Below are positions 11,045 through 22,955 of a DNA stretch of 64,000 bases, piece by piece (the stretch's first letter is position 1; every line of letters starts with the position of its first letter). Source of the DNA: Annulohypoxylon bovei var. microspora (taxonomy: Eukaryota; Ascomycota; Sordariomycetes; Xylariales; Hypoxylaceae); NCBI GenBank assembly GCA_022836615.1, contig MU405216.1:248001-312000 (forward strand), written 5' to 3'. Below the pieces are notes generated by a model that was given only the letters and a program-made list of their open reading frames with translations, was not told the origin of the DNA and did not search any database. The translations under genes were made by a program, and so were the position numbers.

Positions 11045-12996
11045 CTACAGCTCCTCCTTGACGTCACCAGCCTTCTTCTGTGCAGCTTCCGATCCAGAAT
11101 GCATCTGATCCAAGAGCCACTGGTATGCGCCCTTAACGTTCTCACCAATCTTGGCAAAGGCGGTGCTGGCCGGGTTCGTGGTGCCGTATTTGAAATACGT
11201 AGATTGCTTGCGTGCCTCGGCCTTAAGTTCGTTGACGGTAGAGCCTTGAGGAACGGGCTGGGTAACATGTTAGTACACTAGGGTCTATAACAATATATGA
11301 CAGTAATGAAGAGTTAACTTACGACGCCGTAAGTGTCCAAATAAGCCTTCAGTTCGCTTTCGCTCCATGTGTCGAACGTAGCACTCTTCGCTGCTTCAGT
11401 AGCTTGAGCAAGGTAGCTCGTGGCAGCAGCGTACGAGCTGCCACCGGCGCTAGATGCAGAAGAATAAGCAGACTGGGCGGCGTCGACAAGCTCGTCACGG
11501 GTAGCGGAGCTGCTCTCGCCAACCTTCTTAGCCGTAGCGTCACCACTGCTAACAAGATAGTTCTTGAGGTTTTCGTACGACAAGTCATCCCAGGTCCAGG
11601 CGGAGAAAGGGTGAGCAGCCTTGTGAGAGTTTCGTCGCACTAATGCACGAAGTTCGTCGATTTTGGATCCTTGGGGAACCGGGACCCCGCGGACATCTAA
11701 GTAAGCCTTTAGTCGACTCGCAGACCAGGTATCAACTACAGTGTTAAACGCATCCTGGGCAGCAAGGGTCGCGTCATCAGTAGCTTTAGCCCACTGATTA
11801 CCAGCCTTGCTGGTAGCAGCACCAAAGGCACTCGTGGCCGATGCGGATAGGTTGTCGCCGAGGATCTGAGCACGGTTTTTGCGAACAAGAGCACGTAGCT
11901 CGTTGACCCTGCTACCCTGAGGAACTATCGATTTCATTAGTATAAGAGACACGACTAATCCGTGAGACCCTTACCGTTGATTCCATTCTTATCACAGAAT
12001 TCCTTCAGTTGAGACTCGCCCCAGGCGTCAATGATCTTGTCAGTGAGCGCAGCATAAGCGGCACTTGCGCTAGCGGAAGCAGAAGCCTGCTGGTCCTGCA
12101 ATTTCAAGTAGGCAAGACGCGAGTTGCGGCGAACCAAGGAGACTAGTCGATTACGCTGAAAGTTTATAAGATTTAGTCAAATATTTCAGTCAAATATGGA
12201 TAGGACTTCTTACCTCGGTGACTTGGGGAGCTGGGAACCCATGAGTATCTAACCACTCTTTCAGGTCAGACTCGGACCAGGTGGCGTAGAGCCAGTCTCC
12301 GGGGTACGAGGCAGACTCTCCAGCCTTCTTTGCCACTGCTTCGTAGTTAGAACGAACCTTCTGGAGAAGAGTATCGCGAGTTCGAGGTTGGGGGACTATA
12401 CGCGTATTAGTAAGGTATCAAGAGGGATATCGATATATGAGGTTTACCTGGGATGTCATGTTTGTCGGCAAAAGCCTTCAGAGAACTCTCGGTCCAGGTG
12501 TCCAAGATCCAGTCATGTACGTCGGTCCAGGCGGTCTGAGCCTTGTCCTCTGTCTCGTACCAGGCATTAGATACCTGGGAAAAGAGCGCGTCCTTGCTCG
12601 ACTTGGCAGAGTCCGTTGTCTCTACACCCTTCGACGACAGATAGCTTGTGAGCTTGTCAGTATCCCAGTTCTTGTAGGGAGCGACGGCGTAAGAATCCCA
12701 GTTCTTCTGGATGAGATCCTCGAGGTCCTTGCGGTCGGCGGGGGTAGGGTAAGGGATGTCGTTGTCAGAGAGCCATCGCTCCAGTTCGGTCTCATGCCAC
12801 TTGTTGTAGGCTATCAATATTACTGCGTTAGCACGTGATCAAGATATGTTGAAGTACGAGGTAGGTATTGGAATATAGGAACGTAGAAGCGAAGAATAAA
12901 CATCTGTCATCACTTACCTGCTTTGCTGAACCAGCTGCTGCCAACGACGGCATCGGCCGCGAGGGCAAGGGAGAGGACGGTTGATAACAACCTCAT
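11045..12996 (-). CDS. ish1: Ish1/Msc1-type stress-response protein with eight repeats
   Basis: Six exons (12996-12918, 12810-12448, 12395-12214, 12155-11975, 11924-11323, 11257-11045) encode 539 residues with every join in frame. The product starts with a hydrophobic signal or anchor (MRLLSTVLSLALAADAVVGS). It then has about eight copies of the Ish1 helix-turn unit, of the type WSESELKAYLDTYGVPVPQG followed by NELRALVRKN, separated by Ala/Ser-rich helical spacers. Ish1 of fission yeast is a stress-induced nuclear-envelope protein and budding-yeast Msc1 is its relative. Most introns fall at the same point of the repeat (just before VPQG/APQ), which suggests the gene grew by duplication of an exon-sized unit. 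The repeats are divergent, so old. Confidence 0.9.
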
Positions 12997-14200
12997 GATG
13001 AATTAGATTAGCGGTGCCAATTCGCGATAGTTTCCTCTACAACTCTGTTGTTGTAAAATCGTTGAATGTTGTAGAAGAGGAAACGTAGCGGATGCAGGTA
13101 CAAGTATTGTAGAGGATGGAAGAAGAATGGCAGCGGTGTTGTTCGGTGTAAGGTGAAAATGGTTAGGTGGTGGAGTTAAAGAATGTATGATGATGAGGGA
13201 TGATGATGATGAGTGTACAAAAAAAATGTATCACGTCACTGCTTTCTTTTGTTTACCGCCCAGCTGTTCCAAGGCTGTCACAAGCTAACCTTGGAAGTTG
13301 TTCAGTTAGAAGTTCGCCTTATGTTGGTCAAGAGCTTCAGGTCATTCAGGTACCTATTTACAAGCAGACTGCATTAAAGATTCCTGAGCTCCCTAAAGCT
13401 CCGGAGGTTGCACAATGACAAATGTACTTTGACCAACAAATTAAATGAGAAAATACCTACATCACCCCATCACCCCATTTAATGGAAGCTTCTATGCTAT
13501 GCCCTGTGCTCTGTGTATGGGTGGCCACTGCGTTATACAATGAATATGACGTAGTAGCTACAGCAACTACCTACCTAGTTAGCTGCAGACAATCCGAACG
13601 GCCAAAATCATCTAGTTTCGATGTAGAAAAAGCCAATTAACATTTGCACTTCCATTTCATCAAATAGAATTATTCTCTACTTCTTCCATGCGGCTGCAAT
13701 CTCGATCGTAATAAGCTGTAAGGCTGGGCTTGGCCGCCGCTCTTATAAACATCACCACGAGCTAAAAGACAGGGAGCAAACGCTCCGGTGATGTCATCAT
13801 ACCCGCTCTTGCTCTAGCGTCGGTACGTAGAGTGGTAACGCCACAAGCTTATTTGAGATATGGGGCTGTGGGGTAGGTATCCATGTAGCACAAACGGTCA
13901 GAGTGGAGAAGATATGGCTGGTGAGTGTGGGGACTTTCTTTGCTCCTTATCTCCATATCCATCTATGTATTTCTCCACGCGAGTCTCAAGTGCTTATTAT
14001 GCATAAATATATAAGAGGCAAGACATTCGTCGAGATCATAAGAGTGCCTAGAATCATTGGTTAAATATCTAGTATACTAAAGTTACTGCGACAACTATAC
14101 ATTTACAGATAAAGGTCTTCAGACCCTTCAAACGGATGTATGTAGATCTGTACTACAAGGCATCATACATCAAGTAAGACCGCGGCGTCTTGAACCAGCA
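12997..14200. other. Intergenic / promoter of the Ish1 gene
   Basis: No gene recognised. Next to 12996 the sequence has repeated GTTGTAGA/TTGTAGAGGA-like stretches and a GATGATGAT run (13186-13210), probably leader and promoter. ORFs up to 72 codons show no protein features. Confidence 0.5.
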
Positions 14201-16716
14201 TCAAGACGTGGAACTCCCAATAGTCATCCTCCGCATTTTAATTGTAGGTAAACCAAAGCTGGTTTGCTTTTTAGCCTTAGGCATGTCTTCCTCTTCCCCC
14301 TCTCCGCGCCAGACTGCACTTCCCCGAAGTGACTCCAATTTGACATGGGATCGTGGGAAAAGACCTATTTTCCCATTCTTCTTCGTTCCTGACCAACACC
14401 AATCGTCTCGGTTGAGCCCTGTAGAAATGGAGTCGTGGTTAATAACCAGTTATCGTAGCAGAGAGGGGGGGGTTAAAAAATGAACTGAGGACATACAAGT
14501 AACATTAGATAAGGTTTCGTCTTTATCAAGCGGCAACCACCCACTCGACGAATCCTTCGCCTCCCATTTCCAGCGTGTCGTGACAAACATCCCATCAGCA
14601 CTTGTGCTTGGACCCGGAGGTCGTGCCGGTGGTTCCAGGACCACATGCTTCGCAACAAAAGAGCCCCATTGACCATCATGCCAACCAGTACACCATTTGC
14701 CCTTCCACTTCTCTGGAAATTCTAGGCCCACGACACGAGCGCCTTCCAGGAACTTCAGAACCTGATCCGAGTTACCGTCAGGGTCCGTCAGATCACGCCC
14801 ATACCGCCGGACGTGGCTCTTAACGGCTATGGCAGATGGGAACTTCGCCAGTGACGCTGCGTCTGGAAGGATACTAGCGACTGGGGGATTCTGGAAGTGA
14901 AGATCGTAATCCTCAGCATTGGGGTTGTCCTTATATACATCGCCATACAAAACCACCAACCCGGGTATCTCTGGCAGAGGCTGTGGGTGACGTGCTAAGT
15001 GTTTGAAAAGCTGTTCCTGTGATGTAAAGACGGTCGCATCGTCCGCATGGACTGTCTGACCTTTCTGTACACAGAATAGGCAGCCAAATTGCGATGTAAA
15101 CGCCGAAGTCGAGGTCAAGTGTGACTTATATAGAAAACGGAGCCGATACATAACGCCAGCTTTGCAGAAATTTGCAGTTGCTACAATATGTTTTAATTAA
15201 CCAAGAGTATCTCTACCATTTAGAGGGGTTCCTTACAGTCCTGAGCGGTATCAAGTTCAGCTTCTAATAGATTTTGCGTAAATTCGCAATCCGTACATCG
15301 ACAAAGACTTCTCCTCGTGCCCTGTTCGTAATTAGTGTTAGTATGCATCATATTTTTTTATGATACCTATACGGGATAGAGAAATAGGATTGAATGAACT
15401 TACATATTCCATCACAGTTTTAGTAGCGCTCTTGCGCCCCTTAACTCGATACGTCTGCGCGCCTGAGCATAGCCCCTTCTGTATGTAGAGACTACTATCC
15501 AGCCCCATTTGATAACCAGAAGATGAATTTGCTTGTGGCTCAAAGAGTTCTTCGGCTGGTATGAGGCCGTCTTCATAGACTGGTTGTGCATTTGGCAACG
15601 GCGGTGGTTCATACTCTCTTGATCCGTGGGCTTCAGACGGACCCGGTCTTGCAAGCGAGGTCGTCCTTTGATCGCTTGTAGGAATATGAACCGATGACCT
15701 AGGCCCCGAGGCGTGGCTTCCGGTACTAGTATACCAAGATACCCTGCTGTATGAGGTTCCTGGGCTATAAGGCGCGTTGGGCTGCGTAGATGGTACGGGT
15801 GTCTCTTGGCCGTGTAGAGCGACGCTGTCGAGATTGTTAAATATCATAGGTTGCCCCACATAATAGTCGTCCTCGGGGATCGAATTGCTGCGAGGCCATA
15901 ACTTTGCGGTTGTCGTCTGTTCGCTGACCCAGGCTGATGTCCGCGAAGTCGCAGGCGGGGCGCTAGAAGGACCAGACACGAGACTGATAAAGTCGCGCTC
16001 TGCTCCTAAGATATCAGGGCTGGATGGCCGCCGAGCCGGAGTGTTTGCCCCACTGATGTCGGCATTATCGTTCAGTTTTGAGGTGGTGGTAGAGCCGGTA
16101 TTGCTATTGTTGCCATTTGGAGCCCGTGGTGATAATGGTTGTATCCACGAGGGAATGGTTGATACTGACGATGTGCTCTCTTCAATATGTAGTCTCCTAA
16201 TAGTTTCCATGAGAGTAAGGGCGAATGATTTCGATGCCGCTTGGACATCCGCAAACTTGACAGCATCGAACGAATCAACCTCAACGAAATCGTCAAGATC
16301 GTAGAGAAGATCTTCCAACCGTCTCTGACTATCGAGAATTTTATCTATAGTTAGGTGTTAGTTGGTTCTATACTGGATGAGCTTGAACAACTGCGATTCG
16401 CACGACGACATCGCATAATGATCAAGGGTATGCAATCACCATTCTGTCGCATAGACTCCGTGAAGGCATCGCCATATTTTTCGATGCGCTCTTTCCACAA
16501 CGGCAGCAGTCTTTGCAAGGCTCGCTCCCCCTCTCTCACCAGCGAACGTGCTGCCTTGAGCATGTCTACCGCATCTTGGTCGTTGGACAGGTCAGCGTCA
16601 TCTTCATTCTCACCGCCGCCGGTTACTGCCTCGGCATTGGAGAGAGCTTCCTTGCCCCGCTCCACCACCTCCCGGAAGGGTTGGATGATGAGCTCCTCGA
16701 CTTCGACGGCCATCAT
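14201..16716 (-). CDS. Conserved fungal zinc-finger/SH3 protein, function unknown
   Basis: Five exons (16716-16440, 16344-15404, 15321-15237, 15180-14497, 14418-14201) give 734 residues in one continuous frame. The order of parts is as follows. A helical N-terminal region (EVEELIIQPFREVVERGKEA, LEDLLYDLDDF) comes first. A long Ser/Pro/Thr-rich linker follows (about 130-390). Then a Cys cluster CRCTDC (413-418), a C2H2-like finger (C468, C471, H495, H499), and finally a C-terminal SH3 fold from about 636 to 690. The SH3 part has KWEAKD, DETLSNVTWLNRDDWCWSG and GKIGLFPRSHVKL, covering the ALYDYEA, WW-region and FPxNYV blocks. The SH3 core is split by the last intron. A basic tail ends the protein. 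SH3 domains bind proline-rich partners; the rest is unassigned. A second ATG is three bases inside the first. Confidence 0.85.
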
Positions 16717-18752
16717 CGACTGTCGAGACGCACTGAGGTCGTGTGCGCTTCAACATCGACCGAACAAGTGGAGTGTAAATTTTGGCCACTGTAATGCGCT
16801 GCGCTCGATCTGTATCTTCGGAATGCGTAGGCTGCACAGCATAAGCTAAACCGGAATAGGCCGTGTACGGCCACATGCATACAAACACGTCTCTACAACT
16901 GGGGTAGACCTCAGACGGCGGAGAGTAGGTACCTGGGGATGTTCAAGCTTATGACGCGTGGTGTGTTTTGTGTAAAGTAGAGATTGATTAAAAGTGATTT
17001 CGCTTCCGACCTGGCGGCGCTCTCGTGTGATCACCTTCCTTTTTCTTTTGTTATATTTTCCCATCTCCTTCTTCGGGGCGCGATCCTATGCTCTCTAGCT
17101 CATTCAGGCGATCATCAGCCTGCGGTGGGCTAGACGTGGGGGACCTTGAATCCGACATCCTGGTTCGCTCATCTCTTGGCCGGCTGTTAGATATAATACG
17201 ACGCGTTATAACAGGTGTAAGCGAATCACGGCGTCCCCATAATATTCGTTAGTGGGATTTGAATGTTCCACTTACTCGATTATCTATTGCCGCATACTAT
17301 GGTTTACTCTGATGGCCCGCTGGTGGCCGCCGCAATCTACCGACGCCGCGAATTTGGAATTTCGGCTGACCGCCAAAGGATGAAACTTGGGGTCCTTCGA
17401 TAATAAACTAAGCCTGATATCTAACTGGCTCTAATTGGTGGTTTCGGCGCGGTTTGAAATTTTCATATATCCCTCAAGCGGACTCAGCGACTCAGCTATC
17501 ATGAGCTGAACTTTGCAAAGAAGTTGAAAGAAGAAAGTGATTTTTTTTCTTTTTTGAAAAGACGTATTGCGGTGTGGTGTCTAAATACCTGTATTTGGGA
17601 GGTGCTAGCATTATAATTACATAATTGATCATACCACGCGCGACTACTAATAGCCTCATACCTTCTCAGCTCCTTCGCTGCCACCTAAATACCTATTAAT
17701 CGTAGCGCGTTTTTAAAAGTCAATTCTTAATTAGTTTCGCTTGTGTACCCAGAAACGTCATATTAAGCTTACCTACCTAAGTAATAATATCTACTACTGA
17801 TTGAGAGAGGTTTCAAACTCAAACCACACTAACTAGATAGGAATAGGGATACCTACATAGAACCTTCCTTGAAGATAAGACTCAGACGACTATCTTCGAA
17901 TGGCCACAACGGGACTTTAGCATCGTAAGTTAACAGCAATATTAGTATCTACCTAGCAGGTCAGCAACCATTCGATTTAAGGAACAGAGTGGAAATATTT
18001 CTGTCTGGTTAGAACTAACCCTTGCTGATACAGGAAGGAGTATGTCACGAATAATCATGAGGATGTAGATAATTCAGTTTCTTTAAATTGATGCAGTTCA
18101 AATAATATGCAATAAGACATTATTTTGATTCTTTATAACCTCCAACTTCCTACCTACCTTATAGACCCTCTATTAAATAGTTAGATAGAAGTGGTAGCAA
18201 CATATTAGGTGTTAGCCAAGTAAACCTACAAGTTCACGGGACATGCCTTCGACCATGGAATTCAAGAAAGAAGCATTCGAATAAACTTATATACGCACTC
18301 GATTAAAACCAAAGTCAGGTAGGTACATAATCCACATAGTTATAACTACTCATGGTCACATTGTTGTTCTATATAGAAAATTGTAGAGTTAGAAGAACGG
18401 GCTACGAAGCTCCACGCCATATATTACCAACTACCTGTACTCATATTAAAGGCTTGCGCTCTCCGTAGTCATCTAGGTACCAGTCTATTTTCTGCCTGCT
18501 ACCTTGTCATGCTGGAGTAAGTATACGTTCCACGACTTTTGTTGAGTGAAGGGCAGCGAAACCTACATAACAACCAGTATTCTTCCTCCCTTGCCTCACT
18601 TCAGCTACGTATGATCACAAGTCACCTTAGAATGATAAAGCAACAGACAGCAATTGCCTTTTTCCTGAACTGAAAGATATCACTTAAAATACCTACCTAC
18701 TTAGACATACAGTCTATTTCACTCTCTATCAACTTTTAAAATACTTATCAAC
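16717..18752. other. Intergenic, AT-rich
   Basis: This stretch holds the promoter side of the SH3 gene and then about 1.7 kb of AT-rich sequence with many ACCTACCT/AGGTAGGT motifs (near 17770, 17840, 18160, 18315, 18690). No gene recognised; the ORF at 17499-17684 has no features. Confidence 0.5.
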
Positions 18753-18914
18753 ATGCCGAACAGCAACGAAGTTAAAGACAAGCCAGTTAGCCAAGGTGAG
18801 AAAGACAAGCATGAACAAGAACAGAAGGACAGCACTCCTCAAGGGAATGTGATTGCGCCTATCCCTTGGAAAGACAACACGGGAGGGGGGTCTAAGGTCT
18901 CGTGGGGTCGCTAA
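18753..18914 (+). CDS. Possible small hydrophilic protein (53 residues)
   Basis: The ATG in a good fungal context (ATCAACATGCC), after an A/C/T-rich leader, opens 53 codons ending TAA. The product is highly charged and begins MPNSNEVKDKPVSQGEKDKH, continues with a Glu/Gln/Lys stretch and ends IPWKDNTGGGSKVSWGR. Lack of hydrophobic residues and the Lys/Glu bias are not what random AT-rich sequence gives. It could be an intrinsically disordered small protein or the first exon of a longer gene. The evidence is composition and start context only. Confidence 0.35.
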   Translation: MPNSNEVKDKPVSQGEKDKHEQEQKDSTPQGNVIAPIPWKDNTGGGSKVSWGR

Positions 18915-19423
18915 ATAGAAGACATGACACGAGGAGCACAGGGGAAGAGGCGGGTTGACTCCCACTGATGGGTTTTATGATCATGGATATAGGAGGACTC
19001 GTTGAAAAGCAGTATACTGGAATGCAAGGTTTACTTAAAACTAGATAGTGATGCAGGCATTCATTTCTTCATTGAGTAGAACATTGTGATTCATAGTCTG
19101 GTGGCTTATTCACGCATCAAGAATTGTATCATTGACTTTCATCTTGAAATATTTGTCCAGAGCCCCCGAGAATACTGAGCAGCGTCTACACGGAAAATAG
19201 CAACGTAGAGACACAATGCCCTGTATACAACAGTTCAACCTATAACTCCTAAAAAGCATATCCAAAAGAGTAGCCCGCTACATATTAACACTCTTCTGGT
19301 TAGGGACGCAAAGACACACTTGTCGATGCTGGTATCTATAACATATCATGCCACATAAAATACAATTCAATATTTTTCCATTACCAAAAATAGACCAAAT
19401 GAACCTTCACCAATTCAGCTCAT
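18915..19423. other. Intergenic
   Basis: This is sequence downstream of the GT8 gene and of the small ORF. Nothing recognised. Confidence 0.5.
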
Positions 19424-20754
19424 TCACCGTTTCCCCTTCTTTCCGGTGCTGCAAACAGTCTGTTCATCGTATTAGCGTTTCAGTTCAGTGTGGCGTAGCT
19501 CCTCGAGGACAAGGTGTACTTACTGAACGCCTCTGTGTGAAATCATTATAAAACCCATTCCACAACTCCCTCGCTGAACAGTCTTCTTGACCATTCCTGT
19601 CCATACACTTGGGCTGTTTGTCTTGCCGCAATGAATCAGACATCGGGATCCACGGCTTCGGCACGGGCCAGTCAGAAAAGTGCAGGAATTTGGCCTCATT
19701 GAAAATGGCAACAGGGTCCCATTCTTCCCTATCGGTGCCAAGGTAGTTCTCGTGGTTATCGCCGCGGAATTCGCCTGTTAATAAGTCATAAGGGCGATGG
19801 GGGAGGATCATCGCAGTGTCGATATATAACTGGTTCACAATCTCCATGTCATAGTCGTTGCGGCCAGCCGACTCCATCTTCTTCAAAATCCTGTCAAATT
19901 CGACAGCGCTTGGCTGGACCAGCATTAATTGGGACGACAAGATCTTGTTGTCTGGGAATAGCCAGTAGGCGCGAGGCATCGCGACAGGGCACGGCGGCAT
20001 AAGGAACAACTCGTCCATGGTCTGAAGAATAGTGGCGTCCGAGTCGACGTTTAGGACGCGTTGGTATTGGGTTTGGTTGAAAGCGAGGAGCTTAGTAAAG
20101 GATTCGGCCCAGGTAGCTTTGTAGAAGTTAGAAATCTCGGGTCAAAAATAAATGCCTAGGTACCAGTTGGTCGGGCTTACCATCACCACCGGCCCTTCGC
20201 TGAACCGAAACCGGTACCAGCTTGACCTTGTACTCATCTCGGGCCTTAACGATTAATTTAGCCTCTTCCGACGACGGGCTCGCCTCTCCAGGGTCCATCA
20301 TGCTCTCGGGGTACATCATGACACGATCGGCCTTGCTGCCTAGGCGGAACAAGGTCTCGAAGATCATGACAGAGTTACACAGATATGCAGCATTAGTGAC
20401 ATATTGTGTGTAAGCGTATCGCGACCAATTGACCTGGGATTCCTCGAACGATGGTACGACCGCAGTAGCGCAGTCTGAATTAGCACCGGCAGCGGTAGTA
20501 CTTCCTCGAAGACTCTCTATGGATGGCAAGCGGTCGTAATTTCGGAAAGCAAGAAAGAATAGACCGAAGGTTGCGAAGGAAATGGCGGCATAGCGCACTC
20601 GCTTCGACATCAAGATCTGACCGACGCTGGGTTTGAGGTGGGAGGAGTCCGTAGTAGAACTTGTCGCAGCAGTCTGCTCGCCATTTTGAACAGCGCTGTA
20701 CCCTGACAGCGAACCCCAGGTAGAGGACCACGAGGATCCCCAGAGCGGAGCCAT
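19424..20754 (-). CDS. Golgi GT8-family glycosyltransferase (GNT1-like)
   Basis: Three exons (20754-20181, 20116-19524, 19459-19424) give 400 residues. Topology is type II: a short cytosolic N-terminus, one membrane anchor (about 55-70, YAAISFATFGLFFLAF) and a lumenal catalytic domain. The domain has VTNAAYLCNSVMIFETLFRL, the acceptor-side RVLNVDSDATILQTMDELFL with the metal-binding DSD (216-218), then MPRAYWLF, NQLYIDTAMILPHRPYDLL and a closing FLHFSDWPVPKPW with the conserved His. This order matches GT8 alpha-N-acetylglucosaminyltransferases such as GNT1, which add GlcNAc to mannans in the Golgi. The donor sugar is inferred from the family. The last exon (11 codons) is short, and its acceptor is the least certain splice site. 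Confidence 0.88.
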
Positions 20755-22955
20755 ATTGGGTGATTTACTCGGTGGTGGAAGATGGAGGTTTGACTGATGA
20801 CCGACTAAGAAAGGAAGTTGAATCGGTTAAGGATCCGCCGAGAAAGGAATCAATACCAACTAATGGATGAAACAGCACTCATTAGGAAAGAAGGTATTCA
20901 CTAAAGTAGGCAGTAAACGGTAGTGATAAATGAGTGATAAGTGAGGGGGTAACAAAAGGCATTTGCATTTGCCTACGTACGTAATTGTATCGTGGCGCAG
21001 ATTGTTGGAAGAAAGGTGGTGGATTGATTTGTGGTTGATGTTTCAATGTTCCGAATAGGCTGAAAGTATTAAGTTAAGCAGTACTTTAGTCAAGAAGCAC
21101 ACGTGGTTTACTGCTTATCGACTTGCTAGGATAGCGACCAATAGTTTTCTAGGTGGGGCTTATATATGATTATGCGGCTAAGGAATTAATTTAATATATT
21201 GGACTCTGATATAGTCATATTTTGTACTTTCTTTTATCTTTTATCCTTTATCCTTTGAATATTTTGACTTTAATTTTGGAATTTAGTTTTGCAAGTTCCC
21301 TCCTTCATGAACAATCCATCAACTTTCAATGTTGAACTCTTTCAGGTATTCATGTCAGACCACTATTTCATATATGTGTGAGATTTATTTTATATTAATG
21401 AGTAAGCATATGAAAATCATCTTTCCAATCTCTCAAGTCCCTGTGTCCCTGTCCAGTCTGTCCAGTCTGTCCTTACTGGATAATTTTGGCCCCCAACCTG
21501 CCATGACCCCATAGGGGCTGGGGGTAGTTGGGGTGATCGGAGCTACTAAGTTGATACAATAGGGCGTCGATTATCATAAGCTTGGAAGTATTCTGCATGA
21601 AGTTTCACCCACTAGAAGGATTTATATCTGGACGGCAGATCGGCCTACTAGCCAGCTAGCAAAGACGCGACCGCCGAATGCAGTCTGTAGAGTTCGGCCA
21701 CAGCGATATTATCTTCTCTTTGAGCCTCAATATGAAACCAAAAATGTCTCATCAGAACGTGCTCGTCAAAGTTCTACCTTGGTCTAGCCTCAACTTCATG
21801 ATTAAGCAATTCGACTCCGAGTCTCAATCTGCTATGCAGTTACTCGCAGCTCGTGCCCTTTGAGGTTTTGACGGCCGACCGAGATTAAGACCTGTCTAGG
21901 TACCTATGTAGGTAGGTATGTACTAAAGCTACTATTCCGACGATTACATAGGTACAATACCTTAGTGGTCAAACTACCCCATATGGTACCTATGTAGCGC
22001 GTTGGTAGGTGATGCAGCGATATATCATCGACTAACTAAGCCATATCGGGCTCAAGATGCGGCGTCTCAGGCTACTAGACATAGTGGGTATTTTTAACCT
22101 CTAAAATGGTTAAGACTTCAAAAGTCCACGAACCCACAAGTCCACCTATCAGCCCTAATCAAACAGGCGTCGATGGAACCTCGAGCTGTTTAAGCTTTTC
22201 TTTACTACTTAGCGACCTGGTCTCATGTGGAAAATGCGAAACTCCTTAACGTCGAATACCGAAGGCTTGAATAGTCATGGAATGGTCCAGACAACTCAAC
22301 AGCTCCGGGATGTTAGGATATCAACCTTATTTCCCCTCCGCACAGTCATCTCAGCCTTAAAATCTTAACTCTGAAGATGAGGATATCTCGAGGAGACCAC
22401 CCTTGCGTAATGTTCAAAACCCGGTCTCGTCTATCGCGGGAAAGAGGCACAGCTATAGCTGGCTGTCGAGTAGGCTTCAAGAGCTTCATCAATACCACTT
22501 CGTCAGTGGGAAGCTGATGAAAGTCTTCGCCAAGTTTAGTCTAGGGCTCCAGCATTTAGATCCTTCAAAGACCACACAATGGTAATATTAGTGGGACATG
22601 ACCCTGGTCAGTCTCACGATCCACAGCCTCATCTCCTGAATTTGGATTCGACCTGGCTTTAGTGGCCTGGCGGCTGCTTTCCGTAAGCGCTCGACAGTCC
22701 TACGCTACCGAACATACAAGCTGCCATGAATGTACTGTACAAGTGTATTGTACAAGGCGGATCATGTCCCTAGTCGAGGCCGTTCATCGGTATAGCGGTG
22801 GTCATGTCTATTCTCTTCTCGTGCTCCTTCTCTGATGTTGATCAAATCTTCTTTTCTTACTTTTTTTTCTTTGATCGTGACGTCGAGTGTCGTCTCGCAC
22901 TAGTCCGCAAAATTGCGCGTAGCTCGCACCGCACCTCTGTGTGCTGCTTGTAATC
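20755..22955. other. Intergenic between divergent GT8 and pepsin-like genes
   Basis: About 2.2 kb. ORFs of 60-63 codons show no features. TAGGTA/TACCTA motifs cluster at 21897-21990. The 100 bases before 22956 are T/C-rich with ACGTCGAGTGTCGTCTCG, probably leader. No gene recognised. Confidence 0.5.
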
